Below, piece after piece: positions 6,023 to 9,164 of a DNA stretch of 9,164 bases. The stretch spans positions 1 to 9,164 of the forward strand of contig JAJFML010000184.1 of assembly GCA_021772195.1 (NCBI GenBank). Direction: 5' to 3'. The stretch's first letter is position 1. Each line of letters begins with the position of its first letter. Both the position numbers and the translations under genes were made by a program. The stretch is from Chlamydiota bacterium (GTDB lineage Bacteria; Chlamydiota; Chlamydiia; Chlamydiales; SM23-39). The notes under the pieces were generated by a model. It was not told the DNA's origin. It saw nothing but the letters and a program-made list of their open reading frames with translations, and searched no databases.

Positions 6023-6204
6023 AACACTCTAAACCATTCATCCTTTATCTTTGATTTTTTCATATATTGCTCACTAACAATCTGTTAAGAATAAGTTGCT
6101 TGATCAACCTACTTCTCATCCTAAAAAATTAAAAAAAAACCTTTCCATAAATTAGATTCTGTAGATGATGAGAATTAAGTAGTTACAAATTAAAAGGTGG
6201 TAAC

Positions 6205-6411
6205 ATGAAATTCTTTAACTGTGAAGCGATCTGTCTATGGTTGCTAGTTGTCTCAGGTGTACTTTGGGGATTAATAGGTCTTTTTGACTTCAATCTAGTA
6301 GTATATCTTGTGGGTCCTAGCTGGGCGATGAGCGTTATTTACGTTGTTTTTGGACTAGCTGCGCTATGCGCTCTATTCTGCTGGAAGTCCTCTTCTTCCA
6401 AAAAGAAATAA
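6205..6411 (+). CDS. DUF378 small membrane protein (first of a tandem pair)
   Basis: The 68-residue product has two hydrophobic helices, about residues 9-28 and 38-60, and the DUF378 (YuzA-like, PF04070) signature G-LWGL-G-F-F-LV (18-32), then GP-W---VIYVVFGLAAL. A lysine/serine tail (SSSSKKK) follows and would face the cytoplasm. The function of the family is unknown. AAGGTGG (6193-6199) gives a strong Shine-Dalgarno just before ATG 6205. The 182 bases after surE contain an A-rich tract (6130-6139) and a long-range inverted repeat, CTACTTCTCATC (6109-6120) against GATGAGAA-TT-AAGTAG (6167-6182), which may structure the leader. It has its own leader, so it is probably transcribed separately from surE. 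Confidence 0.85.
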   Translation: MKFFNCEAICLWLLVVSGVLWGLIGLFDFNLVVYLVGPSWAMSVIYVVFGLAALCALFCWKSSSSKKK

Positions 6412-6419
6412 CTTCTTTT

Positions 6420-6445
6420 GAAGCGCTGCGTTTTTCCAGCGCTTC
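6420..6445 (+). repeat. 9-bp hairpin between the two DUF378 genes
   Basis: GAAGCGCTG (6420-6428) pairs perfectly with CAGCGCTTC (6437-6445) around CGTTTTTC. It begins 8 bases after the first stop and ends 22 bases before the next start. There is no T-run after the stem on either strand, so it is more likely an intercistronic stability or attenuation element than a full terminator. Confidence 0.6.
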
Positions 6446-6467
6446 TACCAAACATAGGAATATTTAA

Positions 6468-6668
6468 ATGAAAAAATTTAATTATGGATCTCTCTGCCTA
6501 ATCCTTCTTATTCTTTCGGGAATATTGTGGGGACTTGCAGGGGCATTTCAATTTGATCTTGTAGGATATATTTTCGGTAGCTCTGTAGTCAGCCGAATTA
6601 TCTATGCCCTATTTGGGGTTGCAGGACTATCCAGTGCCTTTCTATGGATTAAAAGAGCAAATAAATAA
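6468..6668 (+). CDS. DUF378 small membrane protein (second of a tandem pair)
   Basis: The 66-residue product is a paralogue of the preceding gene. Aligned without gaps, about half of the first 54 residues are identical. It keeps the DUF378 core SGILWGLAGAFQFDLVGY and SRIIYALFGVAGL, with two membrane helices (about 9-27 and 42-60) and a basic tail (KRANK). AGGA (6454-6457 region, AGGAATATTTAAATG) supplies a moderate Shine-Dalgarno. The two genes are 56 bases apart and probably one transcript that ends at the hairpin after 6671. The pair most likely arose by local duplication, and the proteins could form hetero-oligomers; that is inference. Confidence 0.85.
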   Translation: MKKFNYGSLCLILLILSGILWGLAGAFQFDLVGYIFGSSVVSRIIYALFGVAGLSSAFLWIKRANK

Positions 6669-6670
6669 GG

Positions 6671-6710
6671 GTTATACACATTCCATCCCAAGCGTTGGAA
6701 TGTGTATAGT
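6671..6710. terminator. Probable bidirectional terminator between convergent genes
   Basis: TATACACATTCCA (6673-6685) pairs perfectly with TGGAATGTGTATA (6696-6708), extended by two G-T pairs, around a 10-base loop. It fills the 49-base gap between the second DUF378 gene and the convergent lipoprotein gene. T-runs after the stem are poor on the plus strand (GTTACACCTTTA) and moderate on the minus strand (CCCTTATTTATTT). Position and stem quality favour a shared terminator. Confidence 0.65.
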
Positions 6711-6717
6711 TACACCT

Positions 6718-7080
6718 TTATCTTGTGCCTTGACACTCTAAAATAGTTAAAGCGTCCTCTTGCACCTTTTCCAAAATTTCTCTGCATCCTGGAAGAAGAT
6801 AGATTCTTTCCATTTCGTAGTAGAGTTCATCTTCTAACTCATTTTCCAGGCCCTTATCGCTAAGATCTTCAAGAGATTGCACCATCAAAATAAGTTTCGC
6901 AAGCTTTTGATACTTCTTCCTGAGACTACTCTCCCTTTTTTTCAAATCCTTATTCGACCTCACCTCTTTAAGATCTTTCAAAAAATCACTTGTCAAAGCT
7001 CTTCCTTCATTCATAAAATCCTGGGGAGAACTGGGCGAACAAGAGGCAAAAAAACAGAGTATACATAAGAAAAATCTCAT
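6718..7080 (-). CDS. Small predicted lipoprotein, unknown family
   Basis: The 120-residue product starts with a short signal peptide, MRFFLCILCFFASC. The lipobox-like FASC places the lipidated cysteine at residue 14, followed by SPSSP, so it should be anchored in the inner or outer membrane facing the periplasm. The mature part (about 106 residues) is highly charged and predicted largely helical: LKDLKEV, DLKKRESSLRKKYQKLAKL, then an acidic segment ENELEDELYYEMERIY. There are two further cysteines, near residues 98 and 115 (PGC and LEC), which could form a disulphide. The start is supported by AAGGAG four bases before the ATG. I do not recognise a named family. It is monocistronic, convergent with the DUF378 genes and divergent from the tRNA-Val/Asp genes. 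Confidence 0.8.
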   Translation of the reverse strand: MRFFLCILCFFASCSPSSPQDFMNEGRALTSDFLKDLKEVRSNKDLKKRESSLRKKYQKLAKLILMVQSLEDLSDKGLENELEDELYYEMERIYLLPGCREILEKVQEDALTILECQGTR

Positions 7081-7130
7081 AGATCTCCTTCTAGATATTT
7101 TAACATCATAAGATAAATGCTCATTATTTC

Positions 7131-7160
7131 TTGAGAAAAATTCCTCATTCAGAGTAAATT
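7131..7160 (+). promoter_or_regulatory. Putative promoter of tRNA-Val/tRNA-Asp
   Basis: TTGAGA (7131-7136, 5 of 6 to consensus) is separated by 18 bases from TAAATT (7155-7160, 4 of 6). The tRNA-Val 5' end follows 16 bases later. The -35 TTGAG core is the same as in the tRNA-Thr/Tyr promoter, which has the same 18-base spacing. Confidence 0.5.
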
Positions 7161-7175
7161 AGTAAGATATTTTGC

Positions 7176-7248
7176 GGGCGTATAGCTCAGTTGGTAGAGC
7201 ACCTGTCTTACACACAGGCGGTCATAGGTTCGAGTCCTTTTGCGCCCA
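7176..7248 (+). tRNA. tRNA-Val (anticodon TAC)
   Basis: A clean 73-base cloverleaf. The acceptor GGGCGTA pairs with TGCGCCC (one T-G pair) and the discriminator is A. The D-arm contains AGCTCAGTTGGTAGAGC. The anticodon arm CCTGT-CTTACAC-ACAGG gives TAC. The T-loop is GTTCGAGTC. CCA is not encoded. It lies 17 bases upstream of tRNA-Asp, likely in one transcript. Confidence 0.97.
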
Positions 7249-7265
7249 AAATACTTATACTCCTT

Positions 7266-7339
7266 GCGGGAGTAGTTCAACTGGTTAGAGCACCGCCCTG
7301 TCACGGCGGAAGTTGCGGGTTCGAATCCCGTCTCCCGCG
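7266..7339 (+). tRNA. tRNA-Asp (anticodon GTC)
   Basis: A 74-base cloverleaf. The acceptor GCGGGAG pairs with CTCCCGC and the discriminator is G, the expected identity base for tRNA-Asp. The anticodon arm CCGCC-CTGTCAC-GGCGG gives GTC. The T-arm is GCGGG-TTCGAAT-CCCGT. CCA is not encoded. The gene is followed directly by six T residues (7340-7345). Only 56 bases separate it from the yitT-like gene on the same strand. Confidence 0.97.
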
Positions 7340-7395
7340 TTTTTTCCTAAAATATCCCTGTACAATTCCCTACCTTTCCATTAACATGTCCGAAT

Positions 7396-8298
7396 ATGAA
7401 AACAGCAGCCCCCAAATCAATGCAACAAATCATCTACAGTTACCTTTGGGTAACTTTGGGTGCATTTTTAGCAGCACTTTCAATTCAAGTGTTTCTCTTT
7501 CCCAATCAGTTAATTGATGGTGGTGTGATTGGTGTCGCGCTAATTACAGCACGGCATGTTGGCGGTGAATATCTTCCACTATTTTTAAATCTCTTCAACC
7601 TTCCCTTCATCTACCTTGCCTACAAACACATTCGCAAATCGTTCGTCTTCAATATGGGATTTGCCATTCTCATATTTGCGGGCTTCTTAGCTATTTTAGA
7701 AAATGTTCCCTCTTTTGACGCAGACATCCTTGAAGTCATTGTCTTTGGCGGAGCCATTCTAGGTATAGGAATTGGACTTATTATCAAACATGGTGGCTGC
7801 ACAGATGGGACAGAAATCTTAGCTATCATTGTTAACCGAAAAAAAGGTTTCACAGTTGGCCAGGTAGTTCTCTTCATTAACTTTTTTGTCTTTGCAGGCT
7901 ATGGCCTCATCTTTATGGACTGGCACATTGCACTTCGATCACTGATGACCTACATCGTTGCTTTTAAGATGATCGACATCGTCATCGACGGACTTGAAGA
8001 GGTTAAATCTCTAATGATCATGACAACAAAACCTACTGAAATGAAAAAGCTCATCATGCATGAGTTAGGACTTGGCCTTACTATTCTTAAAGGCAAAGGC
8101 GGATTTTCTGAAGAAGATCGCGATATTCTCTTTGTAATTGTTGACAGATTGGACTTAGCAGACCTTAAAGAAATTGTGCTAAGAGAAGACTCCACTGCCT
8201 TCATCGCAGTCCAAAACATCCATGAAGTTGCCTACGGAAGACAAACCAAGAATGTCGCTAAGAAGCGCCGTAAAAGCGCGCTCTCCCCAAAAGCTTAA
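7396..8298 (+). CDS. YitT-family membrane protein (DUF161 plus C-terminal DUF2179)
   Basis: The 300-residue product has the typical YitT architecture. Six to seven membrane helices cover about residues 13-198. They include GVIGVALI near 43-50 and HGGCTDGTEILAIIVNRK (132-149), the counterpart of the family's GGSTGGTDI-A-I--RK. A cytosolic DUF2179 domain follows at about 205-282 (SLMIMTTKP...). The C-terminus is strongly basic (KKRRKSALSPK). The family is widespread in Firmicutes and found in chlamydiae, but transport substrate and function are not established. ATG 7396 is used because of length; no Shine-Dalgarno is visible, and ATG 7420 is possible. TACAAT (7361-7366) could serve as a -10, or the gene may be read from the tRNA promoter. 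It ends 17 bases before a long hairpin followed by seven T residues. Confidence 0.85.
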   Translation: MKTAAPKSMQQIIYSYLWVTLGAFLAALSIQVFLFPNQLIDGGVIGVALITARHVGGEYLPLFLNLFNLPFIYLAYKHIRKSFVFNMGFAILIFAGFLAILENVPSFDADILEVIVFGGAILGIGIGLIIKHGGCTDGTEILAIIVNRKKGFTVGQVVLFINFFVFAGYGLIFMDWHIALRSLMTYIVAFKMIDIVIDGLEEVKSLMIMTTKPTEMKKLIMHELGLGLTILKGKGGFSEEDRDILFVIVDRLDLADLKEIVLREDSTAFIAVQNIHEVAYGRQTKNVAKKRRKSALSPKA

Positions 8299-8315
8299 AT
8301 TGTCTTTAATAGTTT

Positions 8316-8487
8316 CACCACCCGCTCACTAGAGAGCACAGAGAAATTTTCATTCTGAAATTTCATGTTTTGTAAAAAACTAAAACTAGTTAGATTCTTC
8401 AAAAAATTTTTGTCTTTATGAACTTTAAAGAGGTAAGTACTCTCTGTGCTCTCTAGTGAACGCAGTGAACGGGCGGTTGATTTTTTT
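8316..8487 (+). terminator. Long palindromic element with T-run after the yitT-like gene
   Basis: CACTAGAGAGCACAGAGA (8327-8344) is exactly complementary to 8441-8458. Outside it, ACCACCCG (8317-8324) pairs with CGGGCGGT (8470-8477) with one mismatch. The right arm carries an extra AACGCAGTGA-like duplication (AGTGAACGC then AGTGAACGG). Seven T residues follow (8481-8487), giving a rho-independent-like terminator for the upstream gene. The loop between the arms is about 96 bases, very long for a plain terminator. It contains a smaller stem, GAAATTT (8343-8349) with AAATTTC (8358-8364). It could instead be a palindromic MITE-like insertion whose end supplies the termination signal. Confidence 0.6.
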
Positions 8488-8544
8488 CGAGAGTCTCTCT
8501 TGATAAGTTCCTTCCTTTTTCTATATCAGAAATAGAGATGTCAT

Positions 8545-8703
8545 ATGAAACAAGAGAGCGATCTTCCCTAACACAAGCAACTTTACACGCTAGATACTTG
8601 GAGAGTACGTAGAATTGTCTTAGAATTTGTAGAAGACATTACCTCTATGACAACCCTTTCTGCCGGCGGCAAGATATATAAAATCGCAGTGAAAAAGCTT
8701 TGA
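8545..8703 (+). pseudogene. N-terminal relic of a LOG-family (TIGR00730, Rossmann-fold) protein
   Basis: Reading from ATG 8545, codons 1-8 are followed by TAA (8569-8571). The same frame then continues for 43 codons to TGA (8701-8703). Translated through the stop it contains YTLDTWRVRRIVLEFVED. This resembles the conserved start of TIGR00730 LOG-family proteins (pattern Y---DTWRVFRI--EFVEGFE-L), the cytokinin-riboside phosphohydrolase or former 'lysine decarboxylase' group. The next expected segment (PAVSIFGSAR) and the catalytic GGGPGIMEA motif are absent. The relic is therefore a fragment carrying an early nonsense codon and a lost C-terminus, cut off just before the minus-strand gene at 8713. 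Recognition is from memory of the family pattern, so moderate confidence. Confidence 0.5.
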
Positions 8704-8712
8704 AATTTGCAC

Positions 8713-9054
8713 TTATCTATTCAAAGAGATTTTCGTGAAAATGACACCCATTAGAACACTGAAGGGAAATAGATAACTACTATCTACATTTATAACATAC
8801 CTTCCTACCAAATTCATTGCTAAGAAGACTGCACTTCCTTGAAAGAGAGGTGAGTTTAAAATATCCTGAAAAACAAAATGACTAACATCCTTAGTCTTCT
8901 CAAGAGTTTTAGAAACAGCCGCATCTCTCAGATGTCTATAATGATCGATGGGACATGATGGGTGAATAGCTGCATAATTAGGTGACCTTCCAGTATTTGA
9001 AGCATCCACCTTATGAAAATGATGACATGCTGCGCAAGATAGGGGTGAAATCAT
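8713..9054 (-). CDS. Unrecognised 113-residue protein, Cys/His-rich N-terminus, one membrane segment
   Basis: I do not recognise this family. The N-terminal 40 residues carry SCAACHHFH (C7, C10, H11, H12, H14) and HPSCPIDHYRH (H31, C34, H38, H41), a spacing that could bind zinc. The CxxCH string also fits a haem-c site, but there is no signal peptide before it. The middle (about 45-70) is helical and polar. A hydrophobic segment, YLFPFSVLMGVIFTKI (about 94-109), near the C-terminus could be a tail anchor. AGAGG four bases before ATG 9054 is an acceptable Shine-Dalgarno. It lies 48 bases downstream of the end of another probable minus-strand frame, so it may be the second gene of an operon. 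The compositional bias toward structured motifs makes it more likely real than not. Confidence 0.6.
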   Translation of the reverse strand: MISPLSCAACHHFHKVDASNTGRSPNYAAIHPSCPIDHYRHLRDAAVSKTLEKTKDVSHFVFQDILNSPLFQGSAVFLAMNLVGRYVINVDSSYLFPFSVLMGVIFTKISLNR

Positions 9055-9102
9055 AAAACCTCTAAAATTAAATGAGAGATCATACTACACTTATCTTCTA
9101 AT

Positions 9103-9164
9103 TCATTCTACAGTATTTCTTTTTCCTATTGATTGCTTGATTAGTTTATCGACTTCTCCTATAT
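9103..9164 (-). CDS. C-terminal end of an unidentified protein (partial, runs in from the right)
   Basis: Of the three minus-strand frames entering from the right edge, only one is open. It gives 19 residues ending IKQSIGKRNTVE and stops at TGA (9105-9103). The stretch is too short to identify and could be open by chance. If real, it would sit 48 bases upstream of the gene at 8713-9054 on the same strand. Confidence 0.3.
   Translation of the reverse strand, partial: IGEVDKLIKQSIGKRNTVE

Larger units (their letters stand above)
8299..8712. other. Region without an intact gene between yitT and the minus-strand gene
   Basis: This stretch holds the long palindromic element (8316-8487), a short AT-rich gap and a truncated LOG-family relic (8545-8703). 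No intact reading frame with family similarity is seen on either strand. Confidence 0.6.

Noticed and set aside
6109..6182. Riboswitch in the leader of the first DUF378 gene
   Set aside because: The inverted repeat is long-range with an A-rich loop, and I cannot match it to any known riboswitch consensus.
7191..7517. 108-codon plus-strand frame covering tRNA-Val and tRNA-Asp
   Set aside because: It reads through two clear tRNA genes and the start of the yitT-like gene in another frame.
8713..9054. Cytochrome-c-like haem site (CAACH)
   Set aside because: There is no export signal before the motif, which sits at residue 7, so haem attachment is unlikely; a metal site is more plausible.

Overview
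The window looks like an AT-rich bacterial chromosome segment (by eye about 38-40% G+C). My best guess is an environmental, amoeba-associated Chlamydiae-like bacterium. The guess rests on low G+C, four tRNA genes without encoded CCA, a lone SEC-C protein, the YitT, DUF378 and PutP families, and an IS5-type element beside decayed genes. No marker here is decisive, so treat the taxonomy as inference.

Layout. At 1-92 is the tail of an unidentified reading frame. At about 136-1503 lies an IS5-family insertion sequence with an intact DDE transposase (420-1370), preceded by three consecutive triloop hairpins and followed by an 18-bp hairpin. A small two-helix membrane protein (1658-1870) sits in a mostly non-coding stretch that ends in a tandem 108-bp repeat (2161-2376). 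The repeat is in phase with the 3' end of tRNA-Tyr. On the minus strand follow tRNA-Tyr(GTA) and tRNA-Thr(TGT) with their own promoter, then a SEC-C zinc-knuckle protein.

From 2998 to 6022 a plus-strand cluster holds a ttcA-like tRNA thiolation gene broken by one in-frame TAG, a PutP-like sodium/solute symporter, and surE, whose start overlaps the putP stop (ATGA). Two tandem DUF378 mini membrane proteins follow (6205-6668). A shared hairpin separates them from a convergent lipoprotein gene (6718-7080). tRNA-Val(TAC) and tRNA-Asp(GTC) come next with a recognisable promoter, then a YitT/DUF2179 membrane protein. That gene ends in an unusually long palindromic, terminator-like element (8316-8487). 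The right edge holds an N-terminal relic of a LOG-family (TIGR00730) gene, an unrecognised Cys/His-containing small protein on the minus strand, and the probable tail of another minus-strand gene.

How the parts relate. This is mostly housekeeping sequence: tRNAs, tRNA modification, nucleotide salvage and transport, with small envelope proteins and clear signs of decay and mobility (an IS, a gene with a nonsense codon, a truncated relic, palindromic repeats). No multi-gene defence or biosynthetic system is visible. The least ordinary structures are the tRNA-Tyr-phased tandem repeat, which recalls the E. coli tyrT repeats, and the otherwise intact ttcA with an amber codon.
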